From Pedobacter polaris (GTDB lineage Bacteria > Bacteroidota > Bacteroidia > Sphingobacteriales > Sphingobacteriaceae), in assembly GCF_005116505.1 (NCBI RefSeq), contig NZ_SWBR01000001.1, positions 248,001-312,000 on the forward strand: a stretch of DNA of 64,000 bases. The letters are read 5' to 3'. A program made the translations under genes and the position numbers. Shown here one piece after another: positions 54,407 to 63,734 of the stretch; the stretch's first letter is position 1, and every line of letters starts with the position of its first letter. Under the pieces are notes generated by a model. It made no database searches. It was not told the DNA's origin and was given only the letters and a program-made list of their open reading frames with translations.

Positions 54407-54891
54407 GTTTGAAAGTAACACCAAACACTCTAATTATCAAACATTCAAAGATATTAATGTTAGTCTTCAGTTTACTTTGCAGCTCTATTTATAGCTATGC
54501 CCAAAAGGATAAGAAAAATGTTTATTTTCTTGTAGACACATTAAATATCCCAAAAAACCTACGTTCTATTGAGATTAAAGATGGTTATGAAGTTGGTTAT
54601 ACTTTTTTCTGTATGTGCCTTCCTGCTATTGATCAAAGCCGACCTTATGATAATCTAATTTATACCTTCTTAAATTCAAAATCAGCAAAACTTAATCTAA
54701 CTGATAAAAAGCCAAATGTGAGTTACATCTCATGGAAAGAATTTCTAAATTTAGCCACAAGGCCAAAATTTTTTGAAGATAATTACAACTTATATATAAC
54801 CGAAGCTTTGCCTGATAACAAGTATAGAACTAATAAAGTAGAATTACGACGTATTTCAATAACTAATACGACACAAAAGATAGAAAATTAG
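54403..54891 (+). CDS. Small secreted protein, paralog 2
   Basis: 162 residues with a signal peptide cleaved SYA|Q. It is paralogous to the preceding gene: KKNVYFLVDTLNIPKNLRSI, YTFFCMCLPAIDQSRPYDNL, SWKEFLNLATRPKFFEDNYN, LYITEALPDNKYRTNKVEL. It keeps the double Cys as CMC. An extra N-terminal stretch precedes its signal sequence. Coupled to paralog 1 by a 4-nt overlap and ended by a terminator. Partner or immunity-like role to the upstream metallopeptidase-like protein is only suggested by context. Confidence 0.6.
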   Translation: MSLKVTPNTLIIKHSKILMLVFSLLCSSIYSYAQKDKKNVYFLVDTLNIPKNLRSIEIKDGYEVGYTFFCMCLPAIDQSRPYDNLIYTFLNSKSAKLNLTDKKPNVSYISWKEFLNLATRPKFFEDNYNLYITEALPDNKYRTNKVELRRISITNTTQKIEN

Positions 54892-54935
54892 TTTACCGTA
54901 ATCTTTGCTGATTTTAAATACTAGTTTTAGTATTC

Positions 54936-54970
54936 AAAAATGCTCAAGCCTTTTGACTTGAGCATTTTTT
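54936..54970 (+). terminator. Rho-independent terminator of the 52-55 kb cassette
   Basis: A perfect 13-bp stem AAAAATGCTCAAG / CTTGAGCATTTTT has an 8-nt loop, continuing into T. It lies 45 nt past the last stop. Confidence 0.85.
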
Positions 54971-55053
54971 ATTTTCTGCCAGTCTGACACTTGAAATTAT
55001 TATCCCAAAACCAGAAACTGACAGCAAATGTAAATTTGACAAGCAAAACAGTC

Positions 55054-55070
55054 TTGGCACAAAAACTGTT
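55054..55070 (+). promoter_or_regulatory. Sigma-54-like motif upstream of groES
   Basis: TTGGCAC (55054-55060) followed by AAAAACTGTT resembles the -24 TGGCAC / -12 TTGC pattern: GG at 55056-55057 and, 10 nt later, GT where GC is expected. It lies 65 nt before the groES ATG. The cell has a sigma-54 activator gene at 48769. The -12 mismatch keeps this tentative. Confidence 0.35.
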
Positions 55071-55134
55071 TAATCCTATTCATCGTTTACATTACGAATT
55101 AATTCAATTACAAAAACTAAAAATAAAAGTATTT

Positions 55135-55428
55135 ATGGCTTTAAACTTTAAACCTAATGCAGACAGAGTAGTTGTTGAAACTGCTGCTGCAGAAGAAAAA
55201 ACAGCTTCAGGTATCTATATTCCTGATACCGCTAAAGAAAAACCACAACAAGGTGTTGTAGTTGCAGTTGGACCGGGTAGACATGCTGATCAAACAGGAA
55301 CACTAATTCCTTTAAGTGTACAAGTTGGTGATCAGGTTTTATACAGCAAATATGGTGGTACTGAAGTTACCATCGAAGGTAAAGAATATCTTATCATGAG
55401 AGATACTGATATTTTAGGAACTCTTTAA
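55135..55428 (+). CDS. groES: Co-chaperonin GroES
   Basis: 97 residues from ATG 55135; an extended in-frame opening from 54991 has no GroES homology. Visible segments are [49 protein letters not shown] and [20 protein letters not shown], ending in [11 protein letters not shown]. The mobile loop ([19 protein letters not shown]) contacts GroEL. It forms the lid of the chaperonin. It is followed by groEL after 85 nt containing a small hairpin element. Confidence 0.96.
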   Translation: MALNFKPNADRVVVETAAAEEKTASGIYIPDTAKEKPQQGVVVAVGPGRHADQTGTLIPLSVQVGDQVLYSKYGGTEVTIEGKEYLIMRDTDILGTL

Positions 55429-55454
55429 AAAATAAATCATTTAAAATTAGGTAT

Positions 55455-55508
55455 ATCTTGAGTTAGAGACGATTGTCTCAAATCTCAATTCTCATATCTC
55501 AAATCTAT
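55455..55508 (+). repeat. Hairpin word repeat in the groEL leader
   Basis: TTGAGTTAGAGAC-GATT-GTCTCAAATCTCAA makes an imperfect stem-loop (GAGAC/GTCTC at its top), followed by more ATCTCAAATCT-type words up to 6 nt before the groEL ATG. Its position is like the TCTGG leader elements, but the sequence is different. Confidence 0.5.
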
Positions 55509-55513
55509 AAATA

Positions 55514-57151
55514 ATGGCAAAACAAGTAAAATATAACGTTGAAGCACGTGACGCTCTGAAAAGAGGCGTTGACATTTTAGCGAATGCAGTAAAAGTAACA
55601 TTAGGTCCAAAAGGTCGTAACGTAATTATCGACAAAAAATTTGGTTCACCAGCAATCACTAAAGATGGTGTAACTGTTGCTAAAGAAATAGAATTAAAAG
55701 ACCCAATTGAAAATATGGGTGCTCAAATGGTTAAAGAAGTGGCTTCTAAAACTGCAGATATTGCAGGTGATGGAACTACAACAGCTACTGTTTTAGCGCA
55801 AGCAATTATCACTACTGGTATTAAAAACGTTGCTGCTGGTGCAAATCCAATGGATTTAAAACGTGGTATCGATAAAGCAGTTACTGCGGTTGTTGCTGAT
55901 TTAAAAAGACAGTCTCAAGCTGTTGGCGATGACAACAACAAAATTAAACAAGTTGCTTCAATTTCTGCTAATAACGATGACGTTATTGGTTCATTAATTG
56001 CAGAAGCAATGAGTAAAGTTGGTAAAGATGGTGTTATCACTGTTGAAGAAGCAAAAGGTACAGAAACTGAAGTTAAAACAGTTGAAGGTATGCAATTTGA
56101 TAGAGGTTATTTATCTCCATACTTTGTAACTAATGCTGATAAAATGGAAGCAGAATTAGAAAGCCCATACATTTTAATCTACGACAAAAAAATCAGCAAC
56201 ATGAAAGAATTGTTGCCAGTTTTAGAAAAAACTGTTCAAACTGGTAAGCCATTGGTTATCATTTCTGAAGATTTAGATGGAGAAGCTTTAGCTACATTAG
56301 TTGTTAACAAAATTCGTGGTTCTCTGAAAGTTGTTGCTGTTAAAGCTCCAGGTTTTGGTGATAGAAGAAAAGCAATGTTAGAAGATATCGCTATCTTAAC
56401 TGGCGGTATTGTTATCTCAGAAGAAAGAGGTTATAAATTAGAAAATGCTGATTTAACTTATTTAGGTTCTGCAGAAAAAGTTGTTGTTGATAAAGACAAT
56501 ACAACTATTATCAATGGTGCAGGTCAATCTGAAGATATTAAATCTCGTGTTGGTCAAATCAGAGCTCAAATTGAAACTACTACTTCAGATTACGATAAAG
56601 AAAAATTACAAGAGCGTTTAGCTAAACTTTCTGGTGGTGTTGCTGTACTTTATGTAGGTGCTGCAAGTGAGGTTGAAATGAAAGAGAAAAAAGACCGTGT
56701 TGATGATGCTTTACATGCAACTCGTGCAGCTGTAGAAGAAGGTATTGTTGCTGGTGGTGGTGTTGCATTTATTCGTGCAGTTGCTGCTTTAGCAGATTTA
56801 AAAGGTGTTAACGAAGACGAAAATACTGGTATCCAAATTATTCGTCGTGCTATCGAAGAACCATTACGTCAAATCTGTGAAAACGCAGGTATTGAAGGTT
56901 CTATCGTGGTACAAAAAGTAAAAGAAGGTTCAGCAGATTTCGGTTACAATGCTCGTACTGATGTTTACGAAAACTTAATTGGTGCTGGTGTTATCGATCC
57001 AACTAAAGTAAGTCGTGTAGCATTAGAAAACGCAGCCTCTATTGCAGCGATGTTATTAACAACAGAAGTTGTTTTAGCAGATGAGCAAGAAGAAGCTGGT
57101 GCTAGCGCACATCCTCCAATGGGTGGCGGTGGCATGGGTGGCATGATGTAA
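55514..57151 (+). CDS. groEL: Chaperonin GroEL
   Basis: 545 residues. [20 protein letters not shown] near the start and [14 protein letters not shown] are the ATP-binding motifs. [17 protein letters not shown] and [20 protein letters not shown] lie in the apical and equatorial parts. The C-terminal GGGGMGGMM tail is the cavity-lining repeat. Works with GroES to refold proteins. Codon use is strongly optimised (uniform GGT, GCT and AAA), as for a highly expressed gene. Confidence 0.98.
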   Translation: MAKQVKYNVEARDALKRGVDILANAVKVTLGPKGRNVIIDKKFGSPAITKDGVTVAKEIELKDPIENMGAQMVKEVASKTADIAGDGTTTATVLAQAIITTGIKNVAAGANPMDLKRGIDKAVTAVVADLKRQSQAVGDDNNKIKQVASISANNDDVIGSLIAEAMSKVGKDGVITVEEAKGTETEVKTVEGMQFDRGYLSPYFVTNADKMEAELESPYILIYDKKISNMKELLPVLEKTVQTGKPLVIISEDLDGEALATLVVNKIRGSLKVVAVKAPGFGDRRKAMLEDIAILTGGIVISEERGYKLENADLTYLGSAEKVVVDKDNTTIINGAGQSEDIKSRVGQIRAQIETTTSDYDKEKLQERLAKLSGGVAVLYVGAASEVEMKEKKDRVDDALHATRAAVEEGIVAGGGVAFIRAVAALADLKGVNEDENTGIQIIRRAIEEPLRQICENAGIEGSIVVQKVKEGSADFGYNARTDVYENLIGAGVIDPTKVSRVALENAASIAAMLLTTEVVLADEQEEAGASAHPPMGGGGMGGMM

Positions 57152-57176
57152 GCTTTACGCTAAAAATACCCATATT

Positions 57177-57208
57177 AAACCCTCAGGACTATAAGTTCTG
57201 AGGGTTTT
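57177..57208 (+). terminator. Rho-independent terminator of groES-groEL
   Basis: AACCCTCAGGA (57178-57188) pairs with TTCTGAGGGTT (57196-57206), with one mismatch, followed by TTCTTAT. It lies 26 nt past the groEL stop. Confidence 0.75.
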
Positions 57209-57239
57209 CTTATATAATCACTATTTAATAAACTCTAGA

Positions 57240-57268
57240 TTGTACTTCATAGATATTTATTATATTTA
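57240..57268 (+). promoter_or_regulatory. Putative promoter of the type IX cargo gene
   Basis: TTG at 57240-57242, an 18-nt spacer and TATATTTA at 57261-57268 are close to the TTG/TAnnTTTG consensus. It lies 19 nt before the GTG start. An in-frame TTG at 57240 is therefore better read as the -33 element than as a start codon. Confidence 0.45.
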
Positions 57269-57287
57269 CGTACACTATTATTTTATT

Positions 57288-60200
57288 GTGAAATTAGCGC
57301 GACTATTGTTAGTAAGCATTTTGTGTGTTTTTGCATCTGTTGCATCTGCTCAACTAACTATGTCGACGGTCGACCCAGGACCTTATACTCCAGAATCAAC
57401 TATTTCTGCGCTTTTTACACTTGATCCTTCAACCTGCGTTAGACCAGGAAACGTTTTTGAGCTTTGGCTTTCTGATGCTAATGGCAACTTTACTTCTGAA
57501 GTACGAATTGGAACATATAACGGTTTCTACAGTGCTTTTGTTAATGGCGTTATCCCTGCTGGAACATTGCCTGGAACGGGATATCAAGTAAGGATCAAGT
57601 CGACGCTTCCACCATTGCTAGTCTCTGCGGTATCGAATACCTTTGAAATTAAAAATGGGACCCTAGTTACCGCAGCGGCGACAGCGCAAACGGCCGCACG
57701 ACTTACTCCAGAAGCATTTGGGTTTTGCTCTGCTAGGACAGGTCCCGGTGCAAACATCAACCTTACCAATCAATCGACCCCTACAAGTACGGTAACCGCA
57801 ACGATAACCAATCGCCTAAACCCTGCACCACCGACCGTTTTAGATATCACCAATACTATCCAAACTTTCAATCCCCAACCTGCACATTATACTGCATTTG
57901 TGAAAGCCGTAATGCCAGACGGAACTGTGGCAACACGAACCTACTTTATCATCAACAATAATGCGAATACATCGTTTACCACAAGTAATTCTTCAGTAGT
58001 TTGCTTACCTGGTGGTTCGTTACAATACTTTATTGATGTAAGCTCGTCCACTGGTATCCAAAATAATTTTCCGGGCAATACCTACACTATTAACTGGGGA
58101 GATAACACGTCAAACGTATATACATTTTGTGACCTCCAAGGCGGAACAGTAAATCACAGCTATACACAATCTTCCTGTGGACAGCCTAATAACGCTTTTA
58201 ATGTAAATATACAAACTGCTACCATTTGCGGAAATATTGGCAATGGCGTTACAGCCACTGCCACTGTGGTAGAAATTACAGAGAACAGAATAGGGGGTCC
58301 CTTGAATGGTTGTGTAAATGGCAATAATGTTTTTACAAATAATTCAATTTTAGGGCAGAGTCCTTCTAGCACGGCTCCGAACTGCCAAGATAATAATGTA
58401 AGATTTAACTGGTATGTAAACGGCGTGATGGTTTTAAATGACGTTCCATTTTCGACAAACCTTTTACGCACATTTTCGACTCCAGGAACGTATCGCATCA
58501 CACTCGAATCAACAAGTCTCACCAACTGTCAGGGGCCTCCAGTGGATCATTTTATTTGTATCCAAAATCGACCAACGCCGTCTTTTACCATCCCCCCTGC
58601 TACCTGCACAACAACACCGGTTACACCAATAAATACCTCGGTAGTAGATATATCCTGCAATAACAATGTCACTTATGTTTGGTCTGTAACACCTTCAGCT
58701 GGAGTTACTCCTACCTCTCCCATTACTACAACTTCTGCTACACCTCCAACTTTTACCTTTTCACAACCTGGAATATATAACATCAGTTTACGAATTACCA
58801 CACCAACATGTGGTACAACAACTGCTTTTACCCAACAGATTACTGTAAATGCAGCTAGAACGGTAACATTGTCGCCAGATATTTCCTTGTGCAACACAGG
58901 TACGTTTAATTTTTCTACCACACCTGGACCAACCGCAACTCAATATAGCGGAACTGAAACAGCATTAGACGATGTTTACGCTTGGACAGTAATGAGTGCG
59001 AATGGTGGTACTTATAACTTTGTTACTCCCCTCAATTCAAAATATCCAACGATTAGGTTCAATGACTTTGATACCTATACTGTTACGTCAACCGTAACGA
59101 ATGTTTGCGGCACACAATCAGACTCTCAAGTTATTACCTTCATCCAATCTCCAGTACCGACTGTTACTGCCGCATCAAATCCGATTTGTTATGATGCAAT
59201 TGCAAATTTAACAGGATCCATTTCTGGAACATATTCTTCCTTTCAATGGATCAATAGCGTTGGAACAACTGTTGGATTTTCAGATCCAAGCAATTTAACA
59301 ACAACCTATACCCCAACTACAGCCGAACGAAATGCTAGTGTTGCTAATGTGAGGTTAAGGGTTAATACCGGTCTTAGTGGCACATGTGCTATTGTTGACG
59401 AGCTTTTTAGCATCAATATTTACCCAGCGAATACAGGTACGAATACCACGCAAAGCATTTGTACTGGAGATTTTGCGACTTATACACCAACTTCTACAGT
59501 AGCAGGAAGTACTTACACCTGGACTGCAGTAAATGCCGATGGAAATGCCGTCGATTTTAGCCCAAGTGGGTCTGGTGCTATTAATGATGATATCAACAAT
59601 ACCAGCCCAAATGCAGCTGCGATAGTTGTTTATACAATTACGCCGACTAGTAATGGCTGTACTGGTACTCCCTTTACTTTTACAGTTACTGTAAATCCAA
59701 GACCCATTGCAACCGCTACAGCCGCCAATCCAATTATTTGTAGCGGCCAGGGGGCAGGCATAACTTTAGCCTCGAATCTAAATGGAACAACTTATACTTG
59801 GACAAGCGTAGCTACAGGATTGAGTGGGAATACAAATAATACAAACCCTAGTTCAAGCCTATCAATTAATGAAATTTTAACAAATACGGGAACAACACCC
59901 GGCACAGTAACTTACACCATTACTCCAATCACCAATGGATGTAACGGTCAGTCTGTAACAGTAACGCTAACCGTTAACCCTCAACCAACAATTGCCAATG
60001 CAGGACAAGACAGAAACATATGTGCACAATCAAGTTATACACTTGAAGGCAATACGGTCTTTGTAGGAACAGGGTTATGGACTCAGGTAACTACATTTTC
60101 TGGGGTAACCATTACGAATGATACCAGCCCTACAGCAACGGCCAATGGTTTACAGGCTGGTAACGTTTATATATTTAGGTGGACAATTACTGGTGGCCAA

Positions 60201-63200
60201 AATTGTGGAAGTAGTTTTGACGATGTAGCAATTACCGTGAGTCCGACTTCAGTAGGTGGAACAACTTCTGGAGACCAAGCTGTATGTGCGGGAGGCAATG
60301 CTGGACAAATTACTTTGAGTGGCCATACCGGAAATGTAATCAGATGGGAAAGCTCAACCGACGGGATCAGCTGGACTCCCATTTCCAATACGACAATAAC
60401 TTTAAACTATTCAAATTTAACAGTAACTACCCAATATCGGGCAGTAGTTCAGAGTGGAAGTTGCGCTATTGCCAATTCTACGATTTCCACTATTATTGTA
60501 AATCAACAAGTCACCACCGCTGATGCTGGCCCTGCGCAAGTACTTTGTAATGTAACTAGCACTACCTTAAATGGAAATACCCCTGGATCTAATACCGGCA
60601 TGTGGTCTGTTATACCTGCAAACCCAGCGATAACCTTTAACGATGCCTCTCTTCCTAATGCAATAGCAAATGGATTAACACCTGGACAAACGTATACCTT
60701 CCGTTGGACGATTTCAGGATCGCCATCATGTCCGCCAAGCACAGATGATGTTACGGTTCAGATTGATCTCCCTTCTAACGGGGGTACAACAGCAGGAAAC
60801 AACGCTGTATGCGCAGGTTCTAATGGAGGTACGATTACATTGAGTGGTCATATTGGAAATGTGATAAGGTGGGAAAGTTCAACAGATGGCATTGCTTGGA
60901 CATCAATAGCAAATACTACAACAACATTAACCTATATCAATTTGAACGCTACTACTCAATATAGAGCAGTGGTTCAAAGTGGCACATGCGCAAGTGCAAA
61001 TTCTACCATTTCTACTATAACTGTAAATCAAGGTGCAGTAGGTGCTAATGCAGGCATTGACCAAAATCTATGTAATGCAACTTCAACTACTCTCGCTGGA
61101 AACAACCCCGCTCCAAATAATGGTGAGTGGACATTAATTTCTGGACAAACAGGTGTAGTATTTACATCAAGTCAATATAACACAACAGTTACCAATTTAG
61201 TTGGGGGACAAACATATACCTTCCGCTGGACTATCTCTGGTACTGCTCCTTGTCCAGCAAGTTTTGACGATGTTGTCATCAACAATTTAGCTGCTTTACA
61301 AAACAATACGATCACTACATCAACACCTACAGCTTGTAATAGTCAAATTATTACCTTGTCTGGTAGTGTGCCAATTGGCGGAAGCGGAACTTATGCTTAT
61401 AGTTGGGAAAGTAGCCCAACAGGTAATGCACCCTGGACTGTAATAAATGGACAAACAGGTCGCGATTTAAATGTAACTGTAATAGGAAGTATGTCTTATC
61501 GTAGAGTAGTTTCAAGTGGGGTTTGTTTAACCACAAGCAATACCTTAAACATTATTGCCTTACCTGCCATTGCTAACAATACAATAGCAAGCGATCAAAA
61601 CATTTGCCTATCTACTACACCGAACGCTATTATAGGTTCACAGCCAACCGGCGGAGATGGCAACAACTACACCTATGGTTGGGAACAAAGTACAGATGGT
61701 GTGGTGTGGGTTTTTGTACCTAGTGCAACAAACAAAGATTATGCTCCGCCTGCCATTATACAAACTACCTATTACCGTAGACTAGTAAGTAGTGGCCCAT
61801 GCACAAATTCCTTACAAAACATAAGTAACGTAGTTAGGATAACTGTTAACCTGAATGCAAGAGCAAATTATACTTACACACAAGATGTTGGCTGTAGCCC
61901 ATTTACCATTAATTCAAGTAATATTCAAGCAACACCTGCTGCACAAAATGGCACTTATGAATGGTTTGCCAATGGGGTTTCAATCGGCACTGGAATTACC
62001 TTCCCTGGATATACCATTGTTGGCTACAATCAAACGGTAAGCATCTTGTTAAGGGTAACTAGTAATAATGGCTGCACGCCTCAAGATTTTTCACATAATT
62101 TTAGAACTAGGGAAAATATTGTATCACAATTTACACAAGATTTAAATTCGGGTTGTGGGCCTTTATCGGTTACTTTTACCAATGCTACCATTCATGATCC
62201 CGCCAATATTTATTCATGGAGCATTGATGGCATTGTGAGATCAAATGCAAGAGATTTCGGAACTATAACATTCGCTCCTGGTAACCAAGGTATTGATCGC
62301 CGATACGACATTACACTTCGGGTAATTTCTGGGTGCGGAGACAATAGTGTAACCCACTCGGTGATTGTAAACTCTATGCCTATTCCGGCAATTTCACCTG
62401 TGGTAGACCATGGATGCTCCACATTCTTAGCCGAGTTTACCAATAACACCCCAGGCAAAGAAACCAATACCTACGTCGTGAATTTTGGCGATGGTTCAGC
62501 TCCTCAGGCATACAATTGGGGTGATAGAATTACTCATCCTTACACCACAGCAATAGCTACAGACTTTCCTGTTACGATTACAGCAACCAATGCTTGTGGA
62601 TCGGTAACAAGTAATCCAATTTTTGTACGCGTAACGCCAAATACCATTACACCAATATTTTTTGCCCCTCCTGCCCAACAAACCATTTGTGCAGGTACAG
62701 AAGTTACTTTCACTAATAACTCAGAGGGAGCAACTAGGTTTACATACGATTTCAAAGATGGAACGCCAATAATTCCAAGTCCGACAGGAATACCAGAAAC
62801 CATTAGGCACGTTTTCACCCAACCAGGAACCTATGATGTATTAATGACCGCTTACAATGATTGTTCATCGCCAAGAACTGCCATTCAAACAATTGTTGTA
62901 CTAGCACAACCTACAGCAACATTTAATGCCAATGTAACAACCGGATGTCAAGGCCTAACTGTTGCCTTTACGCAAACCAGTGTTGGAGCTATTCGCTATG
63001 ATTGGGATTTTGGCGATGGTATAGGAACCTCAACTGATCCAAACCCTACCTATACTTATAACGGCCCTCCTGGTCAATATACAGTAACATTAAGGGTTAC
63101 AAATCAAGTTCGCTGTACACAACTCGTAACTAGGCCAAATTACATCACCATTGTTGGTCCACCAAGAGCGGCCTTTGCCATATCACCTGCGGCAGTAATC

Positions 63201-63734
63201 AGCATACCAGATTACACCTTTAGATTTACTGATGAAAGCACAAACAATCCGCAAACCTATAAGTGGAGCTTTGGCGACGGAGATATTTCATCATTAAGAG
63301 ATCCAACACATAAATATGCCGATACAGGGAGGTATTTGGTAACCATGAGAACGTATAACGAGTATGGCTGCGTAGATAGTTTGCAGAAATACGTTCAAAT
63401 TGTTGGCGTGCCAGGTTATGTGTATTTGCCAAACTCATTCATCCCGGGAGGTACGAGTTCTCCATTACAAAAGTTTATGGCAGTAGGTTCTGGCATTAAA
63501 TCTTGGCGTATGTCTGTATTTAATAAATGGGGCCAAGTTATATGGGAAACTACTAAGCTAGAAGATGGCAAACCCATTGAGGGATGGGATGGAACATACA
63601 ATGGCACGCCACAACCACAGGGAATTTATTTCTGGAAAGTTGATGTAGAGTTAATTAACGGTACAGAATGGAAAGGAATGACTTATGATAAAAAACCGCC
63701 TAGGCGAACAGGGGAAATATATTTAATTAGATGA
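57288..63734 (+). CDS. Giant type IX-secreted surface protein with PKD-like repeats and CHU_C sorting domain
   Basis: 2148 residues from the GTG at 57288 (signal peptide KLARLLLVSILCVFASVASA cleaved before Gln). The body is a chain of Ig/PKD-like beta domains rich in Thr, Ser and Asn, with two near-copies of a 175-residue unit (about residues 990-1340) and clear PKD repeats near the end (YDWDFGDGIGTSTDPNPTY, YKWSFGDGDISSLRDPTHKY). The last 90 residues (VYLPNSFIPGG, RMSVFNKWGQVIWETT, EGWDGTYNG, QGIYFWKVDVEL) are the gliding-motility-associated CHU_C domain, the type B signal of type IX secretion. Probably a cell-surface adhesin. It overlaps a PorP/SprF gene by ATGA. Confidence 0.9.
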   Translation: MKLARLLLVSILCVFASVASAQLTMSTVDPGPYTPESTISALFTLDPSTCVRPGNVFELWLSDANGNFTSEVRIGTYNGFYSAFVNGVIPAGTLPGTGYQVRIKSTLPPLLVSAVSNTFEIKNGTLVTAAATAQTAARLTPEAFGFCSARTGPGANINLTNQSTPTSTVTATITNRLNPAPPTVLDITNTIQTFNPQPAHYTAFVKAVMPDGTVATRTYFIINNNANTSFTTSNSSVVCLPGGSLQYFIDVSSSTGIQNNFPGNTYTINWGDNTSNVYTFCDLQGGTVNHSYTQSSCGQPNNAFNVNIQTATICGNIGNGVTATATVVEITENRIGGPLNGCVNGNNVFTNNSILGQSPSSTAPNCQDNNVRFNWYVNGVMVLNDVPFSTNLLRTFSTPGTYRITLESTSLTNCQGPPVDHFICIQNRPTPSFTIPPATCTTTPVTPINTSVVDISCNNNVTYVWSVTPSAGVTPTSPITTTSATPPTFTFSQPGIYNISLRITTPTCGTTTAFTQQITVNAARTVTLSPDISLCNTGTFNFSTTPGPTATQYSGTETALDDVYAWTVMSANGGTYNFVTPLNSKYPTIRFNDFDTYTVTSTVTNVCGTQSDSQVITFIQSPVPTVTAASNPICYDAIANLTGSISGTYSSFQWINSVGTTVGFSDPSNLTTTYTPTTAERNASVANVRLRVNTGLSGTCAIVDELFSINIYPANTGTNTTQSICTGDFATYTPTSTVAGSTYTWTAVNADGNAVDFSPSGSGAINDDINNTSPNAAAIVVYTITPTSNGCTGTPFTFTVTVNPRPIATATAANPIICSGQGAGITLASNLNGTTYTWTSVATGLSGNTNNTNPSSSLSINEILTNTGTTPGTVTYTITPITNGCNGQSVTVTLTVNPQPTIANAGQDRNICAQSSYTLEGNTVFVGTGLWTQVTTFSGVTITNDTSPTATANGLQAGNVYIFRWTITGGQNCGSSFDDVAITVSPTSVGGTTSGDQAVCAGGNAGQITLSGHTGNVIRWESSTDGISWTPISNTTITLNYSNLTVTTQYRAVVQSGSCAIANSTISTIIVNQQVTTADAGPAQVLCNVTSTTLNGNTPGSNTGMWSVIPANPAITFNDASLPNAIANGLTPGQTYTFRWTISGSPSCPPSTDDVTVQIDLPSNGGTTAGNNAVCAGSNGGTITLSGHIGNVIRWESSTDGIAWTSIANTTTTLTYINLNATTQYRAVVQSGTCASANSTISTITVNQGAVGANAGIDQNLCNATSTTLAGNNPAPNNGEWTLISGQTGVVFTSSQYNTTVTNLVGGQTYTFRWTISGTAPCPASFDDVVINNLAALQNNTITTSTPTACNSQIITLSGSVPIGGSGTYAYSWESSPTGNAPWTVINGQTGRDLNVTVIGSMSYRRVVSSGVCLTTSNTLNIIALPAIANNTIASDQNICLSTTPNAIIGSQPTGGDGNNYTYGWEQSTDGVVWVFVPSATNKDYAPPAIIQTTYYRRLVSSGPCTNSLQNISNVVRITVNLNARANYTYTQDVGCSPFTINSSNIQATPAAQNGTYEWFANGVSIGTGITFPGYTIVGYNQTVSILLRVTSNNGCTPQDFSHNFRTRENIVSQFTQDLNSGCGPLSVTFTNATIHDPANIYSWSIDGIVRSNARDFGTITFAPGNQGIDRRYDITLRVISGCGDNSVTHSVIVNSMPIPAISPVVDHGCSTFLAEFTNNTPGKETNTYVVNFGDGSAPQAYNWGDRITHPYTTAIATDFPVTITATNACGSVTSNPIFVRVTPNTITPIFFAPPAQQTICAGTEVTFTNNSEGATRFTYDFKDGTPIIPSPTGIPETIRHVFTQPGTYDVLMTAYNDCSSPRTAIQTIVVLAQPTATFNANVTTGCQGLTVAFTQTSVGAIRYDWDFGDGIGTSTDPNPTYTYNGPPGQYTVTLRVTNQVRCTQLVTRPNYITIVGPPRAAFAISPAAVISIPDYTFRFTDESTNNPQTYKWSFGDGDISSLRDPTHKYADTGRYLVTMRTYNEYGCVDSLQKYVQIVGVPGYVYLPNSFIPGGTSSPLQKFMAVGSGIKSWRMSVFNKWGQVIWETTKLEDGKPIEGWDGTYNGTPQPQGIYFWKVDVELINGTEWKGMTYDKKPPRRTGEIYLIR
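60258..61307 (+). repeat. Internal tandem 525-nt repeat of the surface protein
   Basis: Unit 1 starts at about 60258 (GTTSGDQAVCAG) and unit 2 at about 60783 (GTTAGNNAVCAG), a spacing of exactly 525 nt or 175 codons. Shared blocks are ITLSGHTGNVIRWESSTDGI, TQYRAVVQSGSCAIANSTIS, GQTYTFRWTISGSPSCPPS and DDV. A third, more diverged half unit follows, and DNA-level matches remain visible. Confidence 0.8.

Noticed and set aside
52361-54891. The 52-55 kb cassette as a mobile element
   Set aside because: No integrase, transposase, direct repeats or tRNA boundary are visible, and terminators on both sides explain the isolation.
54991-55134. A 48-codon N-terminal extension of groES
   Set aside because: GroES is about 97 residues and begins at [15 protein letters not shown]. 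The extension is leader DNA and contains the sigma-54-like motif.
57240-57287. TTG start 16 codons upstream for the giant surface protein
   Set aside because: The TTG fits a -33 promoter element, and the added residues would precede and spoil the signal peptide that starts at the GTG at 57288.
58160-62818. Several minus-strand open frames within the giant gene
   Set aside because: They are shadows of the repetitive Thr/Asn-rich coding strand, with no plausible protein features and no promoters.
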